A DNA stretch of 64,000 nt, taken from positions 4,290,485 to 4,354,484 of the forward strand of contig NZ_KE386569.1 in NCBI RefSeq assembly GCF_000427625.1, given 5' to 3'. The notes under the pieces were generated by a model, which was not told the origin of the DNA, ran no database searches, and saw only the letters and a program-made list of their open reading frames with translations. Below, one piece after another: positions 18,951-29,754 of the stretch. The position numbers were made by a program, and so were the translations under genes. The DNA is from Methylobacter luteus IMV-B-3098. Its GTDB lineage: Bacteria > Pseudomonadota > Gammaproteobacteria > Methylococcales > Methylomonadaceae. Numbering within the stretch: the first letter of the stretch is position 1; every line of letters begins with the position of its first letter.

Positions 18951-19256
18951 ATTTACCAGCTCTACGACTATCGGTATTTTCTCATCATTTCCTGCGATTG
19001 GGCTAAACGTCTGCTGATATTATCGAGTGTAGCATCGTATATTATTATTCATTGGAGTGCGTTCTGCCTTGGATATTCTCGCCTGACGTCACTTGTTTAT
19101 TGCTGTTCAAATAAAGAGCATCCGTGTAGTCACTGTATCAGTTGCCTTGATTAACCGATTGTTTGTAAAAACTGAATCCGTTAAGCATAGAATTAAAACG
19201 ACAACGGAAATCGAAAGGTTTGTATAAGTTTAAAATTATCGATACAGTGGCTGTTA
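18951..19256. other. Spacer with possible small RNA or tiny broken gene
   Basis: No full gene is visible. On the minus strand a 22-residue stretch (DATLDNISRRLAQSQEMMRK, then YR and stop at 18968) ends just before the terminator. No in-frame start precedes it, although an ATG one frame away (MNNNIR) lies just upstream. This could be a small frameshifted gene or the end of a small RNA. Confidence 0.3.
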
Positions 19257-19823
19257 TTATAAAGAGCCAAAATAAGCGGCCAATGCTTTAAAATCTTCTT
19301 CGGACAAATTGGCAGTAATAGCCTGCATCGGGCCGCCTTTGCGTGAGCCATCCTTGAAGCTTTTCAACTGCTGAACCAAGTATTCAGGGTGCTGACCCGC
19401 CAGTCTCGGAAACTGGTTATTACCTTCAGCAGATGCACCATGACATCCCAGGCACATACTCGCTTTAGCCTTGCCTTCTTTGGCCAATGCCGGGTCACCG
19501 CCGATTTTTTCGGCTTTCTGGGTTGAATAGTAAGCGGCCAGATTCGCTATATCTTCGTCCGCCAGGTTAGCGGCCATTGGCTGCATGACTGGATTACTAC
19601 GATTCCCGTTCTTAAAGGCATTCAGTTGATTAATGATGTAGTTCGATTGCTGCGCTGCAAGATTCGGCCATTGGGGGTTGCTGCTATTGCCTTTGGGACC
19701 ATGGCAGCCGCCACAAGTCTCTGCTTTTTTTTCGCCGGCTGTTATGTCGGCGGCTGAAACCGGGATTGTTGCAGACCAGGCCAGGCATAGAAATAGCGTA
19801 AGGATTTGCTTGAATACAACCAT
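19257..19823 (-). CDS. Cytochrome c4 (diheme, periplasmic)
   Basis: The 188-aa protein has a signal peptide (FKQILTLFLCLAWSATIPVSA) and two haem-binding motifs, CGGCH and CLGCH, each followed by a methionine-bearing segment (NPVMQPMAANL and GGPMQAITANL). The twofold repeat is typical of cytochrome c4, which carries electrons from the bc1 complex to terminal oxidases. bc1 genes lie 2.3 kb away on the same strand. It is monocistronic and divergent from the Nudix gene. Confidence 0.93.
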   Translation of the reverse strand: MVVFKQILTLFLCLAWSATIPVSAADITAGEKKAETCGGCHGPKGNSSNPQWPNLAAQQSNYIINQLNAFKNGNRSNPVMQPMAANLADEDIANLAAYYSTQKAEKIGGDPALAKEGKAKASMCLGCHGASAEGNNQFPRLAGQHPEYLVQQLKSFKDGSRKGGPMQAITANLSEEDFKALAAYFGSL

Positions 19824-19963
19824 GTTTCACCTCACAAAAGAATTGAGCATTAGATGATTTTGAGTTAGACGGGCAATTGAACGCGTCTGTCTTATTTTTA
19901 TTGGGAACATTTACTATACAACTAAAAAGATTAAGTGATAATAAAAAAGTTCAGAGGCTGAGT

Positions 19964-20464
19964 ATGATTGCACCGGATAACACAGCAAGTATATTTCCCA
20001 TGCCTGCTATTGGCGTTGGCGGGATCGTGTTCAATAGTCAAAACCAGGTTTTACTGATACAGCGCAATCAACCGCCTGCCATGGGTTTGTGGTCTATACC
20101 GGGCGGTAAGTTAGAGGCGGGCGAGTCTTTAACGGAGGCCTGTAAGCGAGAGATTAAAGAGGAGACGGGGCTGGAGACGGAGATTAGAAATATTGTCGCG
20201 GTAGTCGAAAGGCGGATTGAGAATTTTCACTATGTGATTATTGACTATTTGGCCCTGTTAATTGACGAAGATCATGCGATGCCGATAGCTCAGAGCGATA
20301 TTGCCGATGCAAAATGGGTCCCGTTGGAAAGCATCACTGACTATGAGTTGGTTGATGGCTTAGCGGAAATTATCAGGCGCACTTCCTGCATTTATAAAGG
20401 GGATCATATGGCAGGATTATATGATGTTGATTCGAAAGGTACGGATTATATTCCTTTATTGTAA
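19964..20464 (+). CDS. Nudix hydrolase
   Basis: The protein is 166 aa from the ATG at 19964, which follows AGAGG. A longer frame from 19877 adds residues that overlap the promoter region and look unrelated. The Nudix box GKLEAGESLTEACKREIKEE (then TGLE) contains all the metal-binding acidic residues. The enzyme would hydrolyse a nucleoside diphosphate linked to another group; the NxxxxLLIQRNQPP context resembles ADP-ribose or NTP-cleaning members. The substrate is not determined. Confidence 0.9.
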   Translation: MIAPDNTASIFPMPAIGVGGIVFNSQNQVLLIQRNQPPAMGLWSIPGGKLEAGESLTEACKREIKEETGLETEIRNIVAVVERRIENFHYVIIDYLALLIDEDHAMPIAQSDIADAKWVPLESITDYELVDGLAEIIRRTSCIYKGDHMAGLYDVDSKGTDYIPLL

Positions 20465-20552
20465 ATATTTATGCCTGAGGCCGCTTAGTGTATAAGCATC
20501 TGAATCCGGTTAAAATATCGGAAATTTATCTTCATTCAGGTACATAATCGGC

Positions 20553-20885
20553 ATGTCGGAAAAGCATATTTATAAAGTCGCTTTTATCAACCAGGAGCAA
20601 GTCTATGAAGTTTATGTTAAAAGCGTCTATCAAGCAGAGATTTATGGATTCGTAATTGTTGAGGATTTCATTTTTGGCGAGAAAAGCTCAATTGTTGTTG
20701 ACCCGACGGAAGAGAAGCTCCGGTCCGAGTTTGAAGGAGTCAATCGCTCTTTTATTCCTATGCACAAGATTATCCGTATCGATCAGGTAAAAAAGCGTGG
20801 GACGGCAAAGATTGTAGCTATTCCCAAGGATGGGGCAGAGGACCGTGGCCGCTTGTCCGCGCTTTATCCGCCGGATAAGAAATAA
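20553..20885 (+). CDS. DUF1820 family protein
   Basis: The 110-aa protein contains KVAFINQEQVYEVYVKSVYQ and GFVIVEDFIFGE, then RSFIPMHKIIRIDQVKKRG, the pattern of DUF1820, a small cytoplasmic family common in gammaproteobacteria and of unknown role. There is no signal peptide or membrane segment. It converges with sspB. Confidence 0.85.
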   Translation: MSEKHIYKVAFINQEQVYEVYVKSVYQAEIYGFVIVEDFIFGEKSSIVVDPTEEKLRSEFEGVNRSFIPMHKIIRIDQVKKRGTAKIVAIPKDGAEDRGRLSALYPPDKK

Positions 20886-20891
20886 AGCTTT

Positions 20892-20918
20892 GCCCAATCG
20901 CCTTTTGGCGGATCGGGC
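20892..20918. terminator. Hairpin between convergent DUF1820 and sspB genes
   Basis: GCCC-AA-TCGCC-TTTT-GGCGG-A-TC-GGGC can fold into a stable stem between two converging genes. It lacks a long T run, so it is only a probable terminator. Confidence 0.5.
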
Positions 20919-20925
20919 AGAGAAA

Positions 20926-21303
20926 TTATTTTACGATACGTAGATTGGGTTTGCTGGGTGGAGTTTTTTCCGGAGGCGGCTCGTCGCCTTCTGTATCTTC
21001 ATGATCGAAGATCATGCCCTTGCCGTTTTCTTTGGCGTAGATGGCCAACACAGCGGCTATCGGCGTGACGATATGCATGGGTTTGCCGCCAAACCGGGCA
21101 TTGAATTGAATTTCCTCATTGCCCAGAGAAAGCCCCTGTATAGCTTCAGGCCGTATATTCAAGACGATTTTTCCGTCTTCAATGAATTCCTGCGGCAGAA
21201 CGGCGTCGCTATTTTCAGCGTCGACCAGCAAATGCGGCGTCAGGTTGTTATCAATAATCCATTCGTAGATTGAACGAATCAAATAGGGTTTTAAAGAAGT
21301 CAT
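20926..21303 (-). CDS. sspB: ClpXP protease specificity-enhancing factor SspB
   Basis: The 125-aa protein opens with KPYLIRSIYEWIIDNNLTPH, and the body includes PEAIQGLSLGNEEIQFNARF; both are conserved in SspB, which binds ssrA-tagged proteins and tethers them to ClpX. The C-terminal LRIVK is the ClpX-binding tail (usually LRVVK). It overlaps sspA by 4 bp, so the two are translationally coupled. Confidence 0.97.
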   Translation of the reverse strand: MTSLKPYLIRSIYEWIIDNNLTPHLLVDAENSDAVLPQEFIEDGKIVLNIRPEAIQGLSLGNEEIQFNARFGGKPMHIVTPIAAVLAIYAKENGKGMIFDHEDTEGDEPPPEKTPPSKPNLRIVK

Positions 21304-21935
21304 TTTGGTGAATCAGCCATTTCTTTTTCGGCATCGCTGAGACTCCGCTTGAATGCGGGTCTTCTGAATATGCGCTGGGCATAGTTTGTAATCGCTTCGC
21401 TCGGCGTCGACACATCAATGCCTATGCTCGGTAAGCGCCATAATAAGGGAGCGAGGGCGCAATCAATCAGCGAAAACTCATCACTCATAAAATAAGGTCT
21501 GGCGGCAAAAATAGGCGCGGCGGACAGCAAACTTTCCTTGAGCATCTTCTTGGCCCGGGCTGATTTTTTTTCGCCGGAATATAAAATCTCATCCAATAAC
21601 TGATACCAATCCTGATCTATACGTTTAATCAGCATCCTGGCATTAGCGCGTGACACCGGATCCATCTGATGCAAAGGTGGATGCGGAAAGCGCTCGTCAA
21701 GGTATTCCATGATGATTCGCGAATCGTAGAGAACCAGATCCCGCTCTATCAGAGTCGGCGATGTGCCGGTCGGGTTCAGTTCAAGCAAATCTTCGGGCGG
21801 GTCATTCGGATCATAATATTCTATGTCTGCGACAACCCCCTTCTCGTGCAAAACAAAACGGGCGCAGTGGCTCATTGCACATGTAGGGGATGAAAAAAGC
21901 GTCATTACAGATTTGCGAGTATTAATATTTGCCAC
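21300..21935 (-). CDS. sspA: Stringent starvation protein A (GST-fold, RNA polymerase associated)
   Basis: About 211 aa with a glutathione-S-transferase-like fold: NTRKSVMTLFSSPTCAMSHC at the start, then LNPTGTSPTLIERDLVLYDS and IIMEYLDERFPHPPL. SspA binds RNA polymerase and modulates stress promoters. I choose the GTG at 21935, which has GAGG 9-10 nt upstream; the ATG at 21950 overlaps that site. It lies directly after petABC in the common petABC-sspA-sspB order. Confidence 0.95.
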   Translation of the reverse strand: MANINTRKSVMTLFSSPTCAMSHCARFVLHEKGVVADIEYYDPNDPPEDLLELNPTGTSPTLIERDLVLYDSRIIMEYLDERFPHPPLHQMDPVSRANARMLIKRIDQDWYQLLDEILYSGEKKSARAKKMLKESLLSAAPIFAARPYFMSDEFSLIDCALAPLLWRLPSIGIDVSTPSEAITNYAQRIFRRPAFKRSLSDAEKEMADSPK

Positions 21936-22074
21936 GAATAACAACCTCATTTAGGACGGTGTGGGGCGGTAAAAGTGGGCATTATAGCATGGAAGATCAG
22001 GTTTTTGACCGGTAGTAAAGTATTGGAATTAGATGCGCATGGCAAGAAAACGTCCCTGTTTTCGCCACCGTAAA

Positions 22075-22797
22075 TTAATGGATGTCTCGCCAATACTCTC
22101 GCTTCAGAAGATAGGCTATGCCGACAAACATAAAAATAAAGAATATGACATACTTGCCCATGCGTTGCCTTTCCAGTTGCACGGGTTCTCCGACATAAAC
22201 CAGAAAATTGACCAGATCGCTGACTACGCGGTCGAACTCTAGCTCTGTTAAAGCGCCCGGTTCTTCTATGATCAGTTTATCGATAGCCTGTTTGCCATCC
22301 ACTTTTTTATACAGGGGTTTTTGTTCGCCCTGCAATTGCCAGAATACATTAGGCATGCCGACGTCCGGAAAAACCGCATTGTTTGTGCCCAAGAGTTTGC
22401 TTTTATCGGTATAAAAACCCTTCAAGTAGCTGTACAGCCAATCAGCGCCGCGAGAGCGGGCGATCAATGACAGATCGGGCGGTTGAATGCCGAACCATTT
22501 CTCCGCGTCATGCGCATTCATCGCACTGTGCATTTGGTCATAGATTCCGGCGCCTTCCGGCGCTATGTCTTTCAGGACTTTCTTTTCGTCGACATCAAGG
22601 TCAAGGGCGATGCGCAAATAACGGATATGCTTGACCGAATGACAGCCCAGGCAATAGGTTACAAAGTGCTTGGCTCCGCGCTGTAAGGATGCGTTATCGG
22701 AAAGATCGATATCGGCCTCTTGCAGTTTCATGCCCTCAGATGCATAAACGCCCAAAGGCAGAATCAACAATAGAAATAGGGTGATAAATTTTTTCAT
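22075..22797 (-). CDS. petC: Cytochrome c1 of the bc1 complex
   Basis: The 240-aa protein has a signal peptide, the haem motif CLGCH (followed by SVKHIRY) and a C-terminal membrane anchor (YVIFFIFMFVGIAYLL). It accepts electrons from the Rieske protein and passes them to soluble cytochrome c. The gene is last in petABC, one base after petB. Confidence 0.97.
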   Translation of the reverse strand: MKKFITLFLLLILPLGVYASEGMKLQEADIDLSDNASLQRGAKHFVTYCLGCHSVKHIRYLRIALDLDVDEKKVLKDIAPEGAGIYDQMHSAMNAHDAEKWFGIQPPDLSLIARSRGADWLYSYLKGFYTDKSKLLGTNNAVFPDVGMPNVFWQLQGEQKPLYKKVDGKQAIDKLIIEEPGALTELEFDRVVSDLVNFLVYVGEPVQLERQRMGKYVIFFIFMFVGIAYLLKREYWRDIH

Positions 22798-22798
22798 A

Positions 22799-24199
22799 TC
22801 AATCGAGGCTCTTTTTTAGTTTTATTGCTAGTCGAGTGATGACGTTGAGAATGCCTGCAAGGTTAGGTCTTCTCTTCATAACGGCTGTGCCGTCTTCTTT
22901 TGTGAGCGGTTTCAGCAGGGTCATTTCATGGTAAGTTTCTATCAGCGCAGGAACACGGTCTTCAAGGCTGGGCTGATCCGTCAAGCGTGTCGGTAGTGGC
23001 TTCGATTTTTCCCAACGCGTATACAGAGGCATTAACAGGAAGAATCCGAAATAAATCGCCGTGAAGATACGGGCAACGGTTGTCGCGGCCGGTGTTGCAG
23101 GCTGCGTGCCCAGATAGCCCAAACCGAGAAAGCTGATGACGAAAAGCAACAGGGCTTTTTTGTAAATGCCGCCGCGGTAGCGGATGGATTTGACTTCACT
23201 GCGATCCAACCACGGTAACAGGAACATCACGACAATAGCGCCGCCCATGCCGATAACGCCGGCGAATTTGTCCGGAATCGCGCGCAAAATAGCGTAAAAC
23301 GGCGTGAAGTACCAGACCGGAGCAATATGCTCAGGCGTTTTCATCGGATCGGCCGGAATAAAGTTGGCGTGCTCCAGGAAATAACCGCCCATTTCCGGCA
23401 TGTAAAAAATAACGGTCGCGAAAAACAACAGGAATACGCCGACGCCGACGATATCCTTAACGGTATAGTAGGGATGAAAAGGGATACCATCCAAAGGAAT
23501 GCCGTTAGCGTCCTTGTTTTTCTTGATTTCAATACCGTCCGGATTGTTGGAGCCTACTTCATGCAATGCTACGATATGCAGGAAAACCAGTAACACCAGG
23601 ACCAAAGGTACTGAAATAACATGGAAGGCAAAGAATCTGTTTAACGTGGCATCGGATACGACATAATCGCCACGGACCCAGAGCGACAATTCATCGCCGA
23701 TCACGGGAATGGCGCTAAACAGTGAAATGATCACCTGCGCGCCCCAGTAGGACATTTGTCCCCAAGGCAGTAGATAGCCCATAAAAGCTTCGGCCATCAG
23801 CGCAACAAACAGCAGCATGCCGAAGATCCAGATCAATTCGCGGGGCTGCTTGAACGAGCCATACAGCAGGCCTCTGAACATATGCAGATAGACGACAATG
23901 AAAAAGGCCGAAGCACCGGTGGAGTGCATATAGCGCACCAGCCAGCCCCAGTTGACATCGCGCATGATATATTCGACGGAGTCAAAGGCCAGTTGAGCAT
24001 CCGGCTTGTAATTCATGGTCAGCAGGATGCCGGTCACAAACTGGTTGACCAGCACCAGCAAGGCCAGCGAGCCAAAGAAATACCAGAAATTGAAGTTTTT
24101 CGGCGCATAGTATTGCGCCATGTGGTCATTCCAGAGTTTGGTAAGCGGAAAACGGTCCAGGACCCAGTTGCCGTATGTCGTTAGACGTGATGGTTTCAT
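22799..24199 (-). CDS. petB: Cytochrome b of the bc1 complex
   Basis: The 466-aa membrane protein has about eight or nine helices and the quinol-site motif PEW replaced by PVWYFTPFYAILRAIPDK, a common variant region. Paired haem-ligand histidines are visible in RYMHSTGASAFFIVVYLHMF and FFAFHVISVPLVLVLLVFLH. It contains the Qo and Qi sites. It is slightly longer than typical b subunits (about 400), with an extra hydrophilic C-terminal tail. The start overlaps petA by 4 bp. Confidence 0.97.
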   Translation of the reverse strand: MKPSRLTTYGNWVLDRFPLTKLWNDHMAQYYAPKNFNFWYFFGSLALLVLVNQFVTGILLTMNYKPDAQLAFDSVEYIMRDVNWGWLVRYMHSTGASAFFIVVYLHMFRGLLYGSFKQPRELIWIFGMLLFVALMAEAFMGYLLPWGQMSYWGAQVIISLFSAIPVIGDELSLWVRGDYVVSDATLNRFFAFHVISVPLVLVLLVFLHIVALHEVGSNNPDGIEIKKNKDANGIPLDGIPFHPYYTVKDIVGVGVFLLFFATVIFYMPEMGGYFLEHANFIPADPMKTPEHIAPVWYFTPFYAILRAIPDKFAGVIGMGGAIVVMFLLPWLDRSEVKSIRYRGGIYKKALLLFVISFLGLGYLGTQPATPAATTVARIFTAIYFGFFLLMPLYTRWEKSKPLPTRLTDQPSLEDRVPALIETYHEMTLLKPLTKEDGTAVMKRRPNLAGILNVITRLAIKLKKSLD

Positions 24200-24798
24200 G
24201 CGCTTGCCCCCGCGTTGGATTCTTCGCCAATGATGATCAATGTGTCAGTAATATAACGGTAGGGAGGAATTTCCAGGTTGGTAGGCGCCGGCACGCCGCG
24301 ATAAACGCGGCCGGCCAGATCAAACCAGGAGCCATGGCAAGGGCAGAAAAAACCGCCTTTCCATCTATCGCCCAGATCATTAGGGGCAATTTCCGGGCGG
24401 AAGGTAGGCGAGCAGCCCAGATGCGTGCATAAGCCTACGGCGACGAAAATTTCAGGTTTGATCGAGCGTACAGGATTTCTGCTCGATGCCGGCTGCATGG
24501 ATTCCTGCGAGAGCGGGTCCCGAAGCTCGTTATCGAGTGTTTTCAGCGTCGCAAGGACTTCCGGTGTTCTATTCAGAATCCAGACCGGTTTGCCGCGCCA
24601 CTCGACTCTAAGCAATTGGCCTGGTTCCATTTTGCTGATGTCAACTTCAACAGGTGCTCCGGCCGCCATCGCTTTGACGCTGGGCTGCATTTGAGCCAGA
24701 AAAGGGACCGCTAGATAGCCTGTGCCGACCGCCCCCACCACAGTCAACGCCGTGGTCAAAAACTGGCGCTTGGACTTATCGACGCCTTCATTATTCAT
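24196..24798 (-). CDS. petA: Rieske iron-sulfur subunit of the bc1 complex
   Basis: The 200-aa protein has an N-terminal twin-arginine-like region (SKRQFLTTALTVVGAVGTGY, a single-Arg variant) that also serves as membrane anchor. The 2Fe-2S ligands are in CTHLGC and CPCHGSWFD. It takes electrons from quinol. First gene of petABC, with a ribosome-binding site (CCAGGAGACT) upstream. Confidence 0.97.
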   Translation of the reverse strand: MNNEGVDKSKRQFLTTALTVVGAVGTGYLAVPFLAQMQPSVKAMAAGAPVEVDISKMEPGQLLRVEWRGKPVWILNRTPEVLATLKTLDNELRDPLSQESMQPASSRNPVRSIKPEIFVAVGLCTHLGCSPTFRPEIAPNDLGDRWKGGFFCPCHGSWFDLAGRVYRGVPAPTNLEIPPYRYITDTLIIIGEESNAGASA

Positions 24799-24822
24799 TT
24801 ATAAAGTCTCCTGGTTGGGTCT

Positions 24823-24838
24823 GTGCTTTAAAAAGCAC
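24823..24838. repeat. Small hairpin in the petABC leader
   Basis: GTGCTTT/AAAGCAC forms a short perfect inverted repeat 25-40 bp before petA. Its role is unknown. The rest of the 207-bp spacer to hisC shows nothing clear. Confidence 0.35.
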
Positions 24839-25005
24839 ATGATTTTCTAGTTTTTATGGATGCCAATATACCATTACAACTTAACTATTTTGAAGCGTTT
24901 ATACGTAATGGTCCGGGAATCGGCAGCCCGGCTTGATTGAAGGACATTATGCATGGCTGGCATCTCAATCTATATATCTGTGCGGTCAATAACCTGATAA
25001 TCAGC

Positions 25006-26094
25006 TTAATGATCGGCCAGACTTTTTCTTAACGCAGCAAGAAAAGCCTTATTTTCCTCCGGTGTGCCAATTGTGACGCGCAGACAATCACTTAACAAGC
25101 CACTTTGCGGCGCCAGATTTTTTATCAAAATGCCCTGTTCTTTTAATGAAGCGAAGATATTGTTCGCCTGGTTTTTCGGCGCTCTGAACAGAATGAAATT
25201 AGCCGCGCTCGGGTAGGCGATAATGCCGTCCATGCTGTTCAGTTGATCAAATACGATGGCCCGCTCAATACAGATTTGCCGGGTTTGGCTGTCAAACAAC
25301 GATTTATTGGACAGGGCGAAGTCGGCGCTGATTTGCGTGAGGCTGTTGATATTATAAGGCAGACGGATTTTGTTAAGTTGTTCGATAATGGCCCGGCTAC
25401 CGGCAACATAGCCCAGGCGCAGGCCGGCCAGCCCCAGTTTGGATACGGTCCGCATGACCAGGAGGTTATCGAATTGATCCAGCCGATCGATAAAGCTGGC
25501 ATCGGCAAAAGGCGCGTAAGCCTCATCAATGACCACAAGTCCCTTGGCCGCTTTGATAACCGCCAGCATCGCGTCTTCGCTGAATAAGTTGCCGGTCGGA
25601 TTGTTGGGATAGGCCAGAAAAATAACCGAAGGCTGATGCGCTTCAATGGCGGCCAGCATGGCCGGCACGTCCAGATCAAAACTATCGGCCCGCAAAGGAA
25701 TGCCATGGTAGCTCAAGCCCAGACAGTGGCTCAGTTGTTTATACATGACGAAGCCGGGATCAGGCGCCATGACGCAGGCATTTGACGGCAGTGCCATTAA
25801 CAGCAACTGAATGATTTCATCGGAGCCATTGCCCAGCAGTATGTCGAACTGGTCGGGCAGCTGATTCAGGCGTTTCAGCGTTGCCGCAAGCGTTTTGGCT
25901 TCAGGATCAGGATACCTGTTTAACGGACAGTCTTTCAACGCTTCCAGCCAGCTGGCCTTGATATCGTCGGGCCAGGTATAGGGGTTTTCCATGGCGTCGA
26001 GTTTGATCAGACCTTTGGCATCGGCCACTTTATAGGCAGACAGGGCCAGCACTTCCTGGCGAAATACGGAGGCAATCAAATCATTTTGTGACAT
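25006..26094 (-). CDS. hisC: Histidinol-phosphate aminotransferase
   Basis: The 362-aa PLP enzyme has LLGNGSDEIIQLLL, the region around AYPNNPTGN and the Schiff-base lysine in RTVSKLGLAGLRLGY. It converts imidazole acetol phosphate to histidinol phosphate. It follows hisD and hisG on the same strand, so three histidine genes cluster here while the rest of the pathway is outside. Confidence 0.96.
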   Translation of the reverse strand: MSQNDLIASVFRQEVLALSAYKVADAKGLIKLDAMENPYTWPDDIKASWLEALKDCPLNRYPDPEAKTLAATLKRLNQLPDQFDILLGNGSDEIIQLLLMALPSNACVMAPDPGFVMYKQLSHCLGLSYHGIPLRADSFDLDVPAMLAAIEAHQPSVIFLAYPNNPTGNLFSEDAMLAVIKAAKGLVVIDEAYAPFADASFIDRLDQFDNLLVMRTVSKLGLAGLRLGYVAGSRAIIEQLNKIRLPYNINSLTQISADFALSNKSLFDSQTRQICIERAIVFDQLNSMDGIIAYPSAANFILFRAPKNQANNIFASLKEQGILIKNLAPQSGLLSDCLRVTIGTPEENKAFLAALRKSLADH

Positions 26095-26173
26095 AAATTA
26101 AGACTCAAGACAAAGGTGAAAAGTAATTGTCAAGTCGCAGGGCGAAAACTTGTCCGCCTTGCGCCTTGGGTCT

Positions 26174-27484
26174 TTAGTCTGATTTGATTCTGTATTCGGC
26201 GGAACGCGCATGAGCGGTCAGGCTTTCGCCTCGCGCCAATATCGATGCGGTTTTGCCCAGCATGTCCGCACCTGCCTCGGAGCAGTTGATCAGACTGGAG
26301 CGCTTCTGGAAATCGTAAACGCCTAAAGGCGATGAGAAGCGGGCGGTGCTCGATGTCGGCAAGACATGATTGGGGCCGGCGCAATAGTCGCCTAAGGCTT
26401 CGGCGGTATAGCGGCCCATAAAAATAGCGCCGGCATGACGGATGTGATCGCATAAGGCGACAGGGTCTTCAACCGACAATTCCAAATGTTCCGGTGCAAT
26501 GATATTGGCTACCTCGGCGGCTTCCTTTAAATTCCCGACTTTGATTAGCGCGCCGCGAGTGGTCAGCGAGGTTCTGATGATGTCCGCCCGCTCCATTTGC
26601 GGTAATAATTTGCGGATGCTTTGCTCGACGGCAGCCAGGAAATCTGCGTCATCACTGATCAGAATGGCTTGCGCGTCTTCATCGTGCTCAGCCTGTGAGA
26701 ACAGGTCCATGGCAATCCAGTCGGGATTGGTCTTGCCGTCGCAGATCACCAGAATTTCCGAAGGGCCGGCAATCATGTCGATGCCGACCTGCCCGAAAAC
26801 CAGTTTTTTGGCTGTAGCGACATAGATATTGCCGGGGCCGACGATTTTGGCTACAGCCGGAACCGTTTCCGTGCCGTAAGCGAGTGCCGCGACAGCTTGT
26901 GCGCCGCCGATGGCAAAGGCGCGGTCAACGCCCGCCAGATACGCGGCCGCCAGCACCAGTTCATTGGTTTCGCCATGAGGCGTAGGCACGACCATGACTA
27001 ATTCGCCGACACCGGCGACTTTTGCCGGGATCGCGTTCATGAGGACTGAAGACGGATAAGCCGCCTTGCCACCTGGTACATAAAGCCCTACGCGATCCAG
27101 CGGCGTAACTTTCTGCCCCAATAGCGTCCCGTCAGCTTCAATGTATTGCCATGATTCCATCTTTTGTTTTTCCGCGTAGGCGCGGATGCGGTCGGCCGCT
27201 GTCTGCAATGCCTTGGCCTGGTCGGCAGGCAACTTCTCCCAAGCCGATTTCAGCGTCTCCCGGGACAATTCCAGTTCGCTGGCATCGGTAATCCGACAGT
27301 GATCAAAGCGGTTGGTGTGTTCGATCACGGCCTTATCGCCGTTTTTGCGCACGTCGGCAATAATGGACAGCACGCGTTGATGAATTTCCAAATCGTCGGT
27401 TTCATCCCAGGCCAGCAGGTTTTTCAGTTGCCGGTCAAAATCAGCTGATGAGGCATCCAGTTTGGTAATGTTTAAATCGGACAT
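26174..27484 (-). CDS. hisD: Histidinol dehydrogenase
   Basis: About 436 aa from ATG at 27484, which has GGAAAG upstream; a longer frame starting at 27514 would run into hisG. Signature stretches are [56 protein letters not shown] and AGPNHVLPT. The Zn enzyme oxidises histidinol to histidine with two NAD. Confidence 0.96.
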   Translation of the reverse strand: MSDLNITKLDASSADFDRQLKNLLAWDETDDLEIHQRVLSIIADVRKNGDKAVIEHTNRFDHCRITDASELELSRETLKSAWEKLPADQAKALQTAADRIRAYAEKQKMESWQYIEADGTLLGQKVTPLDRVGLYVPGGKAAYPSSVLMNAIPAKVAGVGELVMVVPTPHGETNELVLAAAYLAGVDRAFAIGGAQAVAALAYGTETVPAVAKIVGPGNIYVATAKKLVFGQVGIDMIAGPSEILVICDGKTNPDWIAMDLFSQAEHDEDAQAILISDDADFLAAVEQSIRKLLPQMERADIIRTSLTTRGALIKVGNLKEAAEVANIIAPEHLELSVEDPVALCDHIRHAGAIFMGRYTAEALGDYCAGPNHVLPTSSTARFSSPLGVYDFQKRSSLINCSEAGADMLGKTASILARGESLTAHARSAEYRIKSD

Positions 27485-27488
27485 AGCG

Positions 27489-28115
27489 TTATCTTTCCGC
27501 AAGGGTTTTTTCAAATTGATCGAGTAAAGACTGAATAGCCTGATGTTTCATCTTCATGGCCGCTTTGTTCACGACCAGGCGCGAACTGATGTTCATAATG
27601 AGATCGCGCGGTTCCAGACCGTTGGCCTTCAGGGTATTGCCGGTATCGACGAGGTCAACGATGCAATCGGCCAGGCCAACCAGGGGCGCCAGTTCCATGG
27701 AACCGTATAATTTGATGATTTCGGCCTGAATACCGCGACTGGCAAAATAGCGTTGGGCGGTTTTGACGTATTTGGTCGCCACGCGGATTCTGCCCGAGAT
27801 ATCCGGCGCATCCTTAGGCGCGGCGGTCATGAGCCGGCAGCAGGCGATTTTCAGGTCCAGCGGTTCGTACAGGCTTTCGGCGCCGTGTTCCAGCAACACA
27901 TCCTTGCCGGCGATGCCGAGGTCGGCGGCGCCGTATTCGACAAACGTAGGCACGTCGGTCGCGCGGATGATGACCAGTTGAACGTCGTCACGGCTGGTTT
28001 GCAAAATCAGCTTGCGGCATTTTTTGGGATCGTCGATCGGTGTGATGCCTGCCTCTTCCAGCAAGGGCAGGGCTTCTTCATAAATTCGACCTTTGGATAC
28101 GGCGATAGTCAGCAT
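27489..28115 (-). CDS. hisG: ATP phosphoribosyltransferase, short form
   Basis: The 208-aa protein is the short HisG type (the long type is about 300 aa). It includes [22 protein letters not shown] and [14 protein letters not shown]. It catalyses the first step of histidine synthesis, condensing ATP and PRPP. Short HisG lacks the regulatory domain and needs HisZ as partner for activity and feedback control. No hisZ is in this window, so it should be elsewhere. The gene follows murA by 10 bp. Confidence 0.96.
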   Translation of the reverse strand: MLTIAVSKGRIYEEALPLLEEAGITPIDDPKKCRKLILQTSRDDVQLVIIRATDVPTFVEYGAADLGIAGKDVLLEHGAESLYEPLDLKIACCRLMTAAPKDAPDISGRIRVATKYVKTAQRYFASRGIQAEIIKLYGSMELAPLVGLADCIVDLVDTGNTLKANGLEPRDLIMNISSRLVVNKAAMKMKHQAIQSLLDQFEKTLAER

Positions 28116-28125
28116 GGCAGATCCC

Positions 28126-29406
<1,281 letters not shown>

Positions 29407-29421
29407 TTATCTTGGTAAATG

Positions 29422-29754
29422 CTAAAGATCAGTAAACTCTGGCGAATCTGGCTGACTTGTAAAATGGCTCGTCTTATCGAAGCCGCTCAGTCTGGCAAGG
29501 TTGAGCAGTTGCTCGGGAATGTTTTTAAAGCGCAACTGGATTTTATGATCGCGCGTATATTTTATCCATTCGATCATGAGCGCAAGCCCTGCGCTGTCTG
29601 TAGATGAGACTCGACTAAGATCGATGGTGATGTGTTTGGCCGTCTTCAGGAAAGTAAATGATTTTACTGTCTGCTTGTCTATCGTTGAAAAGGTCAAATC
29701 ACCATCGATAATAAAATGCCCCGCTCCCTGATCGATAATGTTCAGCTGAGTCAC
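29422..29754 (-). CDS. mlaB: STAS-domain protein (MlaB-like)
   Basis: The 110-aa protein carries the STAS pattern: DGDLTFSTIDKQTV and the phosphoacceptor-like segment IDLSRVSSTDSAGLALMIEW. In E. coli MlaB binds the MlaF ATPase and is needed for phospholipid transport. It overlaps mlaD by 4 bp. Confidence 0.9.
   Translation of the reverse strand: MTQLNIIDQGAGHFIIDGDLTFSTIDKQTVKSFTFLKTAKHITIDLSRVSSTDSAGLALMIEWIKYTRDHKIQLRFKNIPEQLLNLARLSGFDKTSHFTSQPDSPEFTDL

Noticed and set aside
18962..19060. A small minus-strand protein DATLDNISRRLAQSQEMM as a real gene
   Set aside because: There is no in-frame ATG, GTG or TTG start; it works only with an assumed frameshift. I list it as a possible RNA or remnant.
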